From Trifolium pratense (Eukaryota; Streptophyta; Magnoliopsida; Fabales; Fabaceae), in contig NC_060060.1 of assembly GCF_020283565.1 (NCBI RefSeq), positions 45,124,015-45,188,014 of the forward strand: a DNA stretch of 64,000 nucleotides. Reading direction: 5' to 3'. A program made the position numbers and the translations under genes. Below, piece by piece: positions 35,361 through 45,233 of the stretch. How positions within the stretch are numbered: the stretch's first letter is position 1; each line of letters opens with the position of its first letter. The notes below the pieces were generated by a model. The model saw only the letters and a list, made by a program, of their open reading frames with translations. It did no database searches and was not told the DNA's origin.

Positions 35361-35699
35361 GTATATTATTATATTATAAAGAATCAAAACAACCCAAGAA
35401 ACAGAAATTGGAAAGAGACAAAAAAAAAATCATTGTATTGGTCGAATGATCATGGAAGAGAAAAAATCAAATGGGTAAGAATGGAAAAAGAAAAGAAACA
35501 AACTTGAAAATAAATTAAACCTTGGGTTGAAGAAAGAACCTCTTCAACCCTTATGCTAGCTTCGTTCTACCACCGTGAAAACTATAAAGAATAAAGATTC
35601 GATTTCGAAAGAAACAACATTTGTAAAGGTGGTGGTGAATTTGGTGATGGTGTCGGAAATAATTCGGAAAAAAATATGTTTGAGAGAGAGAAGAAGAAA

Positions 35700-35925
35700 C
35701 ACTTTTAACATAACAGCACACTTTAATTAACATATCAACACACTTTTAACATACCAGCATACTTTAATTAACATACCAACATACTTTTAACATACCAGCA
35801 CAATTTTGATGTAGTTTTAACATAACAACACACTTTAATTAACATATCAGCACACTTTAACATATCGGTACACTTTAATTAACATATCAGCACACTTTTA
35901 ACATACCAACACAATATATAAGGGT
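35700..35925. repeat. Minisatellite, about 30-35 bp units
   Basis: Seven or more imperfect copies of 'cacactttaattaacatatc' alternating with 'cacttttaacataccagca'. The array ends just before 'ataagggtagaataggaata'. Confidence 0.85.
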
Positions 35926-36020
35926 AGAATAGGAATATTTTAAAATATGTTGGGGTAAAGAGATAAACGTAGGGGTATAAAAAAAAATCAGTTTATTTTG
36001 ATAAGCAAATCCAATTTTAC

Positions 36021-36481
36021 CAGGGCCGGTCCCGAGTATTTGGAGGCCCGGCTTAAATATTAAAATGGTCCCTTAATAAAAAAAAATACAATTTTTTTAA
36101 AAAAATCATGTTTTACACACAAAAAATTGAAATTCATTCTCTATTTAAATTATAAATAACATTAAAGACATAATAATTATCATTATAAATAACATAAAAA
36201 GATATTTATCATAATCAAGGCCAATTTTAATTTAATTTGAAATAAATCAAGCTAAAATTATGCAAAGAAATGAAATTGCTGGGATTTGAACCAAAGACCA
36301 TGCACACACAAACATCACAACTTACCACTAGTTTATTAATGCAAATGCAATACTTAATAAAAATTGACAATATATAACTATTAATAATGTAAGCTCTCGA
36401 AATTTTGTGGCCTAAATTTTTATCGAAATTTGGAGGCCCGATGTCGTCGCATATGTTGTATGTGTGGTAGGGCTGGCCCTG
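36021..36481. mobile_element. Non-autonomous hAT element with perfect TSD
   Basis: 461-bp element with ends CAGGGCCGGTCC and GGGCTGGCCCTG, bounded by the perfect 8-bp direct repeat AATTTTAC (36013-36020 and 36482-36489). Inverted 'tttggaggcccg' motifs lie just inside both ends. There is no transposase; an 88-codon minus frame inside has no domain. A degenerate relative is at 16030-16500. Confidence 0.9.
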
Positions 36482-36489
36482 AATTTTAC

Positions 36490-37024
36490 TCATATTATCT
36501 TACTTGAAAAATTAAATATCAATTAAACATTTTTTTTCTTCATGTCATTCTATATTTATATATGCTAGTTTAATTGTTAATTTTACTCAATACTACAAAT
36601 TCAATTAATTATCCATTATTTTTTGACAAACAATGTCAAAGTTAATTATTATAAAATTAAATTATATAACTTAAATTAATACTCTCCATAAAATGAAATA
36701 CATGAAATCATTAATACTAGAGTAACTCGGAACTAATATCTGCACTAATATTTGTACATATATTAGTTTAAACTCTAAACTAATATTTACACTAATATTT
36801 GTACAAATATTTTTTGAACAAGCCAAAATGAAATATATTAACTAAATCAGCCTCCCTAGCACAAGACGTACCGGGTAGACTACAAATATGTATACAAAAT
36901 GACTAAAACTTATTTATAAAATATATTTATTTATTTTTTAAAAAAATTTGGGCTGGACTGGTGTGGCTATAGCCACACCAAGCCTTACACAAGTCCGCCG
37001 ATGAGCTCGTACCACCACATTGAA
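36490..37024. other. AT-rich intergenic with LINE tail
   Basis: The part 36810-36895, read on the minus strand ('gtcttgtgctagggaggctg' then 'atatatttcattttggcttg'), is a LINE-type 3' end related to 4748-4830. The rest is plain AT-rich DNA. Confidence 0.4.
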
Positions 37025-37428
37025 GGCCTGTTTGTTTCAGCTTTAAAAAAATGAATTTTTTATTTGTATTTGTTAAAATAGATTTTCTAAAACCGTTTTT
37101 TAAAATATTACAAGTTTTTTTCGTTTTTTCTAAATTTAAATACTAATTTTGACATTATATAACATAAACACACATTATTGAAGATCAAAACATAGTCAAA
37201 ATTATAATTTTTTTCAAAAAGTTGTATTTCAAAAATGATTTTTATGAAAAATTATTTGAAATAGCTTCAAAATTAAGTGGTTTTTCGAAATTTTGATATC
37301 AAAAAATAACATTTTAAGAATAACTATTACAACCAAATTTTCATTTGAAATTTTTATGAAAAGTTTTCTTTGTAAATTTTTTTTACACAAAATTATGTAC
37401 CACTATAAAAATTCATAACAAACAGGCC
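37025..37428. mobile_element. MITE with GGCCTGTTTGTT ends
   Basis: Ends GGCCTGTTTGTT and AACAAACAGGCC are perfect inverses 404 bp apart, with TTGAA directly repeated at the outer flanks (37020-37024 and 37429-37433). The interior is AT-rich and non-coding. Confidence 0.75.
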
Positions 37429-37520
37429 TTGAATCGCATGTCCCACTACTTCGGTCTCTCTTTCTGTCCAAATTTTAAATCTGAAAATTCAACTCTCCAC
37501 AAATATATATATATATAGGA

Positions 37521-37690
37521 AAATGCTAAACAGTGCCCCGGGGGCACTGTTTAAGGAATCAAATATAGTAATATCATATTGAAGTTTGTGCAGTCAACGC
37601 CTCGAAAGTCTAAAAAGTGTTATTTTCAATTTTAAAATTTCCTTTTTTGGTTTCCTTAACCAGTGCCCCGGGGGCACCGGTTAGCAGGAC
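37521..37690. mobile_element. MITE with palindromic termini
   Basis: Left end 'tgctaaacagtgccccgggg' and right end 'ccccgggggcaccggttagca' are inverted copies about 170 bp apart. Each end is itself a palindrome (CAGTGCCCCGGGGGCACTG on the left). The element is flanked on both sides by (ta)n runs. A left-end-only copy is at 39163-39180. Confidence 0.65.
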
Positions 37691-37832
37691 CCATATATAT
37701 ATATATCAATTAAGTTAACTATTAGTCTATTATATAGGAGGAACAAATTGTTGTCCATAAAAATTTTATTTTAACTATTATATATGGGGGACAAATTGTT
37801 AACTACACGGAAAACAATATGTTTACTAAGCC

Positions 37833-37921
37833 ACTAGATTTGGTCTAGTGGTAAGGGTTTTTGATAGTACGTTATAGGTCCTGGGTTCGATCCCCAACTC
37901 ATTGTAAACCAAAAAAAAAAA
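37833..37921 (+). mobile_element. Short tRNA-derived SINE
   Basis: A-box 'tttggtctagtggtaagggt', B-box 'gggttcgatcccc' and a poly-A tail at 37911-37921. The two boxes are close to the Pol III consensus. The sequence between them cannot form tRNA arms. Confidence 0.7.
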
Positions 37922-39162
37922 TATATATCTATTTACTATACACGGGAAACAATATATTTTAATCAAATTTGTCAAATTTTATATTCAGTAATATTTATAA
38001 TTCAAATAAAAGCGCAATAATAAAAAATACAAAACATATACTTATCAACAATGACTAAAATAACTGCAAGTTTACGATATAGTAGAAATCCATATTATTA
38101 CTCCCTCGTTTCAAAATAAAAGAAAAATAATTTTCAAGTATATTATCACAAGTAACATGTTTTTTTTTTCTCAGTGTTTTGTAGAGCACGTATATGAGAA
38201 ACCGTTATATTAAAGTGAGAAATATCACCTCAACAAGTTCAATATTATTATGTATGAAGAAATTGTCACTAATAAATATTACAATTATAGCTATCATACA
38301 TCATATAACAATCTTACGATGACGAATAATTTTTTAACGGTACAAATTCGCCTTACATTAAAAAAATTGCAGCAACGCTGTATCTGGTGCGTCACCGAGT
38401 GTATTATCCTAGTTTCTAAAATTCTTTTAAATAAAAAATGTCTGATCAAATGGCTAAGTCAAAGTTGTCAACCTTCTTATATCAACTAACAAAAATAAAA
38501 AATAGTTAACCTTCAAAGTAATCAAATCTTTTAGTTTATTTATTTGTCCTAATTGTTTAAAAAAGAGTGTGAAATGTCTGTCCAACCAAAACACCTAGAA
38601 TTGAGAATCACTAAACCTAGCCCTTACTGTAAGGCTGCCTCCCAGCACCTGATAATATACAACCTGGTGGATGGCAAAATGCAGAACAAAAAGAGTGTTA
38701 AGACACCGTAATCAAATCTAATGAAACACAAAAACACCAAAACTTTCGAAATTGATCATCTCAAGATATGGAACTTTATAAGTTCTGTTTATTTCAGGAA
38801 CAAAGTAAACATGCTGATTTGATCCTTGAGACATTGTAGGAAATCAATCTTCCAGCAACAAGGGAGTTGCAACAACAGGATTACGTTCTGTAATGGTAGT
38901 AACAATTGTATCATTACTAGTTACAAAGGCAAAGATACATATACATAAAGTGTTAAATCAATATACAAAGGCAAGTACAACCATGTTTAGTGTTCATTAG
39001 GTCATCCAAAAGGGAAAGATACAAATACACATATTTGCTAAGAAGGATTCTAAAAAATCTGCAGTTTCTGCATTAATTTCCAAAGAGATTCTAATTTCTT
39101 TATAAATAACATTTTCAGGTTTATATTTTTAGTTAAATCAATTAGTATATTTAATAGGGTCA
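37922..39162. other. Intergenic, nothing firm
   Basis: Half of a Stowaway-like end ('tactccctcgtttcaaaata') at 38099-38118 without a partner. A 79-codon plus frame (38250-38489) has no domain. No gene. Confidence 0.4.
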
Positions 39163-39205
39163 TGCTAAACAGTGCCCCAAAAAAAAAAAAAAAAGTAATG
39201 TTAGA

Positions 39206-39266
39206 AGCTTGCCTGAAACCATTATGTATCTTCCCAGATTCAAATGTCTTTATGTTTACAATTGCT
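39206..39266 (+). pseudogene. Dispersed TNL leucine-rich-repeat fragment
   Basis: About 60 bp ('aagcttgcctgaaaccatta', 'cttcccagattcaaatgtct') that matches the LRR part of the TNL pseudogene at 50953-51013 with about three mismatches, coding for 'SLPETIMYLPRFKCLYVYNC'. It sits right after a MITE end and a poly-A run (39179-39194), which suggests it was carried by a mobile element. Confidence 0.7.
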
Positions 39267-39669
39267 CGCCTTGCTACGAGCGATGAACTTACAAATCAGA
39301 CGTGGTGTGGCTCCCAAATTCGTTAGCAACATTTGCAATGTCGGAATTCCTCGAAGTCAAAGTACAGATTACTAGAAACTGAAGATCAAGTTAAACTAAA
39401 ATAAGGCAACGAACTATAACATGCTGATAATAAAATAAGAATTCATCGAGGAGCATCATAAACAGAACAATTGATCATATAGCGCAAATCAAAGGGGAAG
39501 ATAGGTTCAACAATGTCAATACAAAGATAGGCCCCTATGCAACGGCTGCACAATGACGACAAAACCAAGACTTGGTGGTGCATCGATAACAACCTCACTC
39601 TTAGCAAAACAGTGACGAGCAGTGCTTTGACGACATATGGTAAGGGACAAAAGGCACAACTTCAACTAT

Positions 39670-39673
<4 letters not shown>

Positions 39674-39703
<30 letters not shown>
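39674..39703 (+). repeat. 30-bp poly-G tract
   Basis: Thirty consecutive G residues in otherwise AT-rich DNA. It makes a run of glycines in a spurious frame (39537-39743). Confidence 0.95.
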
Positions 39704-39704
<1 letters not shown>

Positions 39705-39987
39705 TTTCATTACTATCATTTGGTCACACAAAAAACACATTAGCAAGTCCACCCAAATCAATGGGATTGCTGTTCGGGGGATTTTCCTATGGTTATGAGT
39801 AACCCTGGTATGCCAGCTTGTCAGCTGAAGTAGGGTGAACAATGACAAGTTTTTTTTTTACAGAATCGATCATGTACATATATATTAGCAAACAGTAATT
39901 AATAATGATATAAATCTGTCAAAATATAAAAAATAAAATAAATGGTTGTGTGAAATCAATATACAAAGACATGTACAAACCAAGAGT

Positions 39988-41040
39988 ATTGTAGGCTGCT
40001 GAAGGTGAATTATTTGATAAATCAATAATGTAGCCATCATTAGGAAAATCATCTGAGGCTTTTATTGTTCCTCCATGTATCTGTTTTTTCATCAAATTAT
40101 AAAAACAAATATGAGTTTAATTGTTGTGCATTGTCGGTGTAAAGATTTTTACACATACATCCAATGACGCGTTGCCACATCATTTAATGAATGTGACACA
40201 TCATGTGTTTTTAATTACCATACATGATGTGTCTGTATATTATTGGACGCATGTGCAAAATAACTTTACACTGACGGTGCATATAAATTAAATTCAACAA
40301 ATATTACGTTGAAAGGTCAAATATTTTGATTTCTTTTGAATGCTTTATTGAATAAACAAATGAAAAAGGAAAATATTTTTCTAATATATTAATAGAAATA
40401 GTCAATACTCATTTTTCTTGGTCTAGTTATACCAACTGCTACACCATCATGACTAAAATATGCTAAATTGAGACGACTTGTCTCAAAAAATTGAATTTGG
40501 CTTTGAAATAAAGTCTTAAAAAACTGCCAATTGTCAAAATAATAACAAGGGGTATGTAAAATTTGGTAGATACTTTTCATATTATAAAAATGAGAGCGTG
40601 AAGTATATTTCTCAAAGATAAATATTTCTCGGTCTTGAAATGCAGCAGAGTTAAAACTTTTAGAGCAATTTTGTCACCTATGTGGTTTTTTACTAGGCTT
40701 TAGAAATAGTCTCTTCAGTTGCACGCAAAGATATTCGAATACTTTTCATGAAAAACTATATGCGAATGTAAAGTTAACAAACAAATGACAGTTCATACCA
40801 TGAGGTTCACAACGCCGGCTACCGGAAACTTTAATGACCTGCTGATCATGTAATTTCCACCTTCAAGATTAATCTGTGCACCTGCAAGGTTTTTTATGCT
40901 TTCCAGCAAATGTCCTTCACGTAGATCATTTGATGGCATTGCTGCATCTGCTATGGCTGCAAGTAGTGCTTCTGTGCTATCTGAATTTCCTGTTGTGTCT
41001 GCAGTCTGCACCATAGGATGTCACATGGAATACTCTTGGA
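39988..41040 (-). pseudogene. Polygalacturonase (QRT3-like) fragment
   Basis: Two exons of a GH28/pectate-lyase-fold protein similar to plant QRT3-type polygalacturonases. Exon A (41040-40799) reads 'RVFHVTSYGAD', then after a small frameshifting duplication ('gcagactgcagac') 'GNSDSTEALLAAIADA' and 'GGAQINLEGGNYMISRSLKF'. It ends at a GT donor (40798). Exon B (40080-39988) follows an AG acceptor and reads 'IHGGTIKASDDFPNDGYIID'. The beta-helix body, catalytic Asp residues and signal peptide are all absent. The intron holds a MITE (40127-40281). Frameshift and truncation mark it as a dead fragment. Confidence 0.7.
40127..40281. mobile_element. MITE with TGCAxxGTCxGTGTAAAG ends
   Basis: Left end 'tgcattgtcggtgtaaag' and right end 'ctttacactgacggtgca', inverted with two mismatches in 18, 155 bp apart. 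The centre carries 'cacatcatgtg' words that pair with each other. It lies in the intron of the polygalacturonase fragment. Confidence 0.75.
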
Positions 41041-41240
41041 TTGTTCATACCCTACATGAAGAAGAAAAAACTTGCCTCTTGAGATGAGTTGTACATTTGT
41101 TTATGCAACAAAGGGTCAAGGACATGTCATGATGCTAACCAAGAGTCCTTAAGCTGAGTGAGGACTCAGAAGTATCATTTGCTCAAAATACTGAGCTCAT
41201 TTGTGTCCATTCCTGCATTGGAATGGATTGAAACTTTAAC

Positions 41241-41600
41241 TCAAACTGGTTCTTTTCTTACAGTACACCTTTTGACAATCATTTCATGTAAAAGTTTCAA
41301 TGCCTTATCATTCTTATCATTTTCAAAGAGAGCACAAATAATTGTTTCATAAGTTACAGCCTCAGGAATCATTTGACGGGAGTTGCAGTAACAATTGATC
41401 AAGATACTCAAAGTAAAAATATCTGGCATAATTCCGTTAAATTCCAATTGGTGAGAAAGTGAAATAGCAGTTGGGTAATGTTTCATCCTAACAAGGGAAT
41501 TTAAAATCTTGTTAAATTCTACAACGGATGGTGTGGGATTCACACAGAGCATGCGATGGAATGACGAAACGGCATTTTTAACATCATGATTGGGAGTACA
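41241..41600 (-). pseudogene. Chimeric mini-RFL: first repeats fused to last repeat
   Basis: The frame from the ATG at 41552 encodes 103 residues: end of the N-terminal region, repeat 1 ('VVEFNKILNSLV'), the first half of repeat 2 ('LSILINCYCNSRQM'), and then directly the last repeat ('IPEAVTYETIICALFENDKN'). About 400 codons have been removed in phase. Upstream, 41553-41600 still codes for 'NHDVKNAVSSFHRML', like the presequence end of the gene at 42120. The C-terminus is also altered ('VKRCTVRKEPV'). It looks like unequal crossing-over within an RFL gene. Confidence 0.8.
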
Positions 41601-41697
41601 TTCTGATACTCGAGCTTATGATACTCGAGCTGGATACATTCTGATAACAACCACTGCTTATGATACTCGAGCTGGATACATTCTGATAACAACCATG
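41583..41697. repeat. Tandem repeat, about 47-bp unit
   Basis: 'gcttatgatactcgagctgg' plus 'atacattctgataacaacca' occurs twice, with a shorter third copy of 'tgatactcgagct' before. A single copy is at 59430-59470 beside the RFL gene at 59705. Confidence 0.85.
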
Positions 41698-41967
41698 AGG
41701 CTGGTTGACAGTACATTGCAAAGATAAAGGATTACTGTGTCAAAATATAATCAACCATTAATGTCATTATAATATTGAAATGATCATAACAGCAACGCAT
41801 GTCTTTTGATTAATATCAAAGTGATAGTGAGGCCATCGAGTAGTCCACCTTTTCTTTTGTAAATATAACTATCAACAAAATAAATAAATAAATCATAATA
41901 ATTTCATAATTGTCATCATCAAAACAACCAATTATATAATGAGAAATTATCTTACTTAAAGTTATTG
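41610..41967. repeat. Duplicated 3' flank (pairs with 59430-59704)
   Basis: Collinear with the DNA immediately downstream of the RFL gene at 59705, including 'gtccaccttttcttttgtaa' and the (aaat)n part. It shows that the C-terminal remnant at 41968 came from a relative of that gene. Confidence 0.75.
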
Positions 41968-42098
41968 TTACAGTAGACCTCTAGAAATAATTTCACGGAG
42001 AAGTTTCTCCGCCTTTTCATTCTCATCTTTATGAAAGAGAGCGAAAATAGTAGTTTCATAAGTTACGGCATCGGGAATGATACCATTATCCTCATTCC
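41968..42098 (-). pseudogene. C-terminal remnant of an RFL gene
   Basis: Codes for 'NEDNGIIPDAVTYETTIFAL' and on to 'LLREIISRGLL' plus stop, that is, the last repeat of an RFL protein closest to the gene at 59705. It ends at about 42098. The stop codon of the next RFL gene lies only some 20 bp further on. An RFL gene body seems to have been replaced by the neighbour at this point. Confidence 0.85.
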
Positions 42099-42119
42099 TC
42101 CTCTCCTACCCAAAACAAC

Positions 42120-43783
42120 TTACTGCGTTTTACTCTTGTAGTAGAGACCTTTAGAAATCATTTCATGTACAAGTTTATCTGCCCTATCTCTCTCACCGTT
42201 TTGAAAGAGAGAATCAATAATTGTTTCATAACTTACAACATCAGGAATGCAACCATTGTCTTCCATTCTTGATAATAATGCAAGTGCTTGATCAAACAAG
42301 CCCTCCTTACAAAGCCCATTTATCATAACATTATACGTCCAAACAGTTACATTATAGCCTTTAGTCAAAAGCTCCTGAAAAATCACTTGAGCGTTCTTAA
42401 GTCTTCCACCTTTGCATAGTCCATCAATTAGTATATTGTATGTGCAAACATTTGGCTGAATACCTTCGCCTTTAATTTTATCAACAAATGCAATTGCCTT
42501 GTCAAGTTGATGATTTTTGCACAAAGCATGTAATAAAGAATTGTACGTGATTACATCGGCAGGTTGACCTATATCATGCATCTCATCAACAAGCTCCAAT
42601 GCAAAAGAGATTTTCCCCGATTTGAACAAACCATCGATAAGAGTACTGTAAGTTACTGTATTAGGTTCAATCTTCTTGCTTTGCATTTCTTCAAAGAGAC
42701 TCATGGCTTCATCCACCATTTTTTTCTTGCATAATCCATTAATCATGATATTGTAGCTCCGAACATTAGGAGTCACTCCCTTATCGGCCAAAGTGTTGAA
42801 TATATTTAGGGCATTGTTCACTTGATTAACTAAGCAATACACGTCCATTAAAGCATTATAAGTAACAACATTTGGTTTTATACCTTCTTTCATCATCATA
42901 GCCAACACATTGTTAGCTTGTTTCACATTTCCTTCCTTGCAAAATGCATCAACCAATGTATTAAAAGTATATACATCTGGGGTGATGTTTTTTAATACCA
43001 TTTCATCAAACAAAGCAAATGCTTCTTTCAGTTGACCAACAATACAAAATCCATTGATTAGAGAATTGAAAGTGACAACATTAGGAGAAATTCTCTTTGT
43101 GCTCATTTCAGAATATAACTCATAAGCATCGGTTACAAATTTATCTCTACACAAACTATCAATGATTATGTTATGCATTACCACATCGGTGTTGACTAAT
43201 TTCCCTTCAATTTGTCTCAACATTTGCAGGGCAGCTCTAGTTTCCCCGGTTTTACACAAGCCATTAATCAAAGTCCCATAACTAACATGATTCAACTGAA
43301 ATCCCTTTGCCAGAAGATGGTAATGAAAGTGCAATGCTTTCTGAACATTGCCACTAAGACATAGACCTTTAATAAGAGTGGTGAAGGTTATAGTATCTGG
43401 CTGATAACCCAACTTGAGAATCTTTCCCAATACAAAAAAGGAAAAAGTAATTTGATGAGTTAGGTGACAATAACAGTTTATCAATATATTGAAAGTAATT
43501 AAGTTAGGGGTAATCCCCTTGAATTCCATTTGACGATAAAGGGAAATAGCAGTGGTGTAATGGTTTTTAGTCTTAACAAGGGAAGTTAAAATCCTGTTAA
43601 ATCGAACAATGGATGGGGTAGGATTCTTACGGAGCATGTAATGGAATGGGGAAACAGCATTTTTAACCGCAATATCATGATTGGGAATGAATGTAGAGTG
43701 AGAGTATAATCGCAGCCGGGAATAATAAAAGTGGGAATAGAAGAAGAAGAAGAAGAACCAAACCTGAACCTTAAAAGCGACAT
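42120..43783 (-). CDS. RFL-type P-class PPR gene with frameshifted presequence
   Basis: The PPR body (fourteen repeats, 42120 to about 43640) is open and typical. The natural start is the ATG at 43783, giving MSLLRFRFGSSSSSS as in its relatives, but this frame leaves the PPR frame. Between the poly-Ser codons and 'LRLYSHSTF' there are 29 nt where the gene at 53198 has 21, so phase is lost near 43715-43735. The PPR frame itself extends upstream without an ATG to a TTG at 43880, and reads the (TCT)n run as poly-Phe. Its first in-frame ATG is inside the mature protein (HYM). The 5/35 pairs are NN, ND, TN, GD, NN, ND, NN, NN, NN, SD, NN, NT, ND. The C-terminus has an extra 'YYKSKTQ'. Either a recent pseudogene or a sequencing slip at the (GAA)n microsatellite. 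Confidence 0.8.
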
Positions 43784-43881
43784 TTGATCGATCGAATGAT
43801 GGAGAAGAATGTCTCTGTGTATCAACTCTCAGAGTTTTGAGACGAAACAAACCAAGCTTATAATTTACGGTAATCACCAAA

Positions 43882-43890
43882 TTAGGGTTT
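43882..43890 (-). promoter_or_regulatory. Telo-box upstream of RFL gene
   Basis: AAACCCTAA on the coding strand, 99 bp before the ATG at 43783. A near-copy (AATCCCTAA) follows at about 43902-43910. Confidence 0.45.
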
Positions 43891-44119
43891 TTCTCCCCAA
43901 ATTAGGGATTTAACTTTTGCTTTCAACAACCAATATTAGCAATTGATAGATAACGCCCGAAACTAGTATAAGGGAGAGAAAACGACGACGACAGTAGGGA
44001 AGAAAACGACCGGCCGGAACTAGTGGTGGAAGGAAAGGGAAAAAGAACTAAAATATTTATTTATTTTTACAAAAAGTTGCTATTTTATTGTTATGCTCCA
44101 ACTTCCGTAAAAAAAGTTG

Positions 44120-44124
<5 letters not shown>

Positions 44125-44169
<45 letters not shown>
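44125..44169. repeat. (TA)n microsatellite
   Basis: Uninterrupted dinucleotide run; it gives a run of Tyr-Ile in the spurious frame 44023-44226. Confidence 0.95.
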
Positions 44170-44173
<4 letters not shown>

Positions 44174-44648
44174 ACGGACAAAAAATTTGCTATATATTTT
44201 TTATTAATTATTTTATTTGTTTTTAAAATACTTATTTCATTTTATTTTTGACACAAGTTGCTATATATTTTTAGGTTACAAAGTCAAATAACTTAAAAGA
44301 AAAAACTATTATAAAAAAAGTACAAGAAAAAACTAAAATAATACCAGGAAAAAAATAACTATGAGATCTAGTTTTAAATATACTTAAAACCTATTTTGGT
44401 AATTGTACATCTAAAATCAATTTTGATTCAAACTATCTAAACAACATAAATTAATGAGAATCACTTTTACATTAACGTATCCAAACAAAAATCAATTCTA
44501 CCAAACTCACTTTTAATAAAAATCAATTATGTCAAACTCAATTCTACCAAACTCAATTATCGCCGATGCATAACCAAACACACACAAAGTCAGCTTTAAT
44601 TTAGGGTTTTGTCCTCATTTCGATTTAACCTTTCATTTATTCGGAAAT
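44170..44648. other. AT-rich intergenic DNA
   Basis: The region 44400-44580 has repeated 'aaatcaatt..' and 'ctaccaaactcaatt' words, probably MITE debris. No gene. Confidence 0.4.
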
Positions 44649-45233
44649 GGATCCTCGACTGCGGCAAATATCTGTTGCAATGCCTGCTGCTAAATTTGGA
44701 CTATCTGATTGATCCGACGGCTTGAAATAAAAGACACAAAATCATTCGTTTCACAGCATATATCTTCTGGTTTAATCCCCAAGATGAACATGACTCAAAT
44801 AATCGATCAAAGAGTCTCTCATGTTTGTAAAAATCAATTTCTCAGCTTTTGCCCCAATAGAATTAACTCAAATAGAAATACAATTCAATTCAATGAATTA
44901 TAATTAACTCAAAATTACATGGAGAAGAGGGAGAATTCATTGATACCGTATACTCTCCAACAAAATTAGATTTATCCCTTTATGCTTTTGCACAAGCTCA
45001 ACTGCTCACTGCAGCCGCCCTCCTCTTTTCCGCCACAGATGAGATTGCATGACGTCGACACCGCCGCTGCGAAGAAGACGCACAAAGTCTGTAGGAAATA
45101 TGTGATTTAGTTAACCTGTATCCACCGCACAATCAATGTTATTCGTGCCTTCTATTTCAAGCCGCGTGATCAATCAAATGCTGTTGATTTTGCAGTAGGC
45201 ATTGCAGCAGATATTTGCCGCTGCAGAGGATCC
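44649..45233. mobile_element. Inverted-repeat element with GGATCC ends
   Basis: The left 85 bp, starting 'ggatcctcgactgcggcaaa', are mirrored at 45155-45233, which ends 'tttgccgctgcagaggatcc'. Shared inner words include 'caatgcctgctgc' and 'gcggcttgaaataaaag'. The arms are about 80% alike. The 585-bp element has no domain-bearing frame, and no target duplication could be recognised. Confidence 0.65.

Noticed and set aside
37833..37921. tRNA gene, from good A and B boxes
   Set aside because: No cloverleaf or anticodon arm, and it ends in poly-A with dispersed relatives; a SINE explains it.
39537..39743. 68-codon frame with a glycine run
   Set aside because: Produced by the poly-G tract; no conserved flanks.
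44023..44226. 67-codon frame with Tyr-Ile repeats
   Set aside because: Produced by the (TA)n microsatellite.
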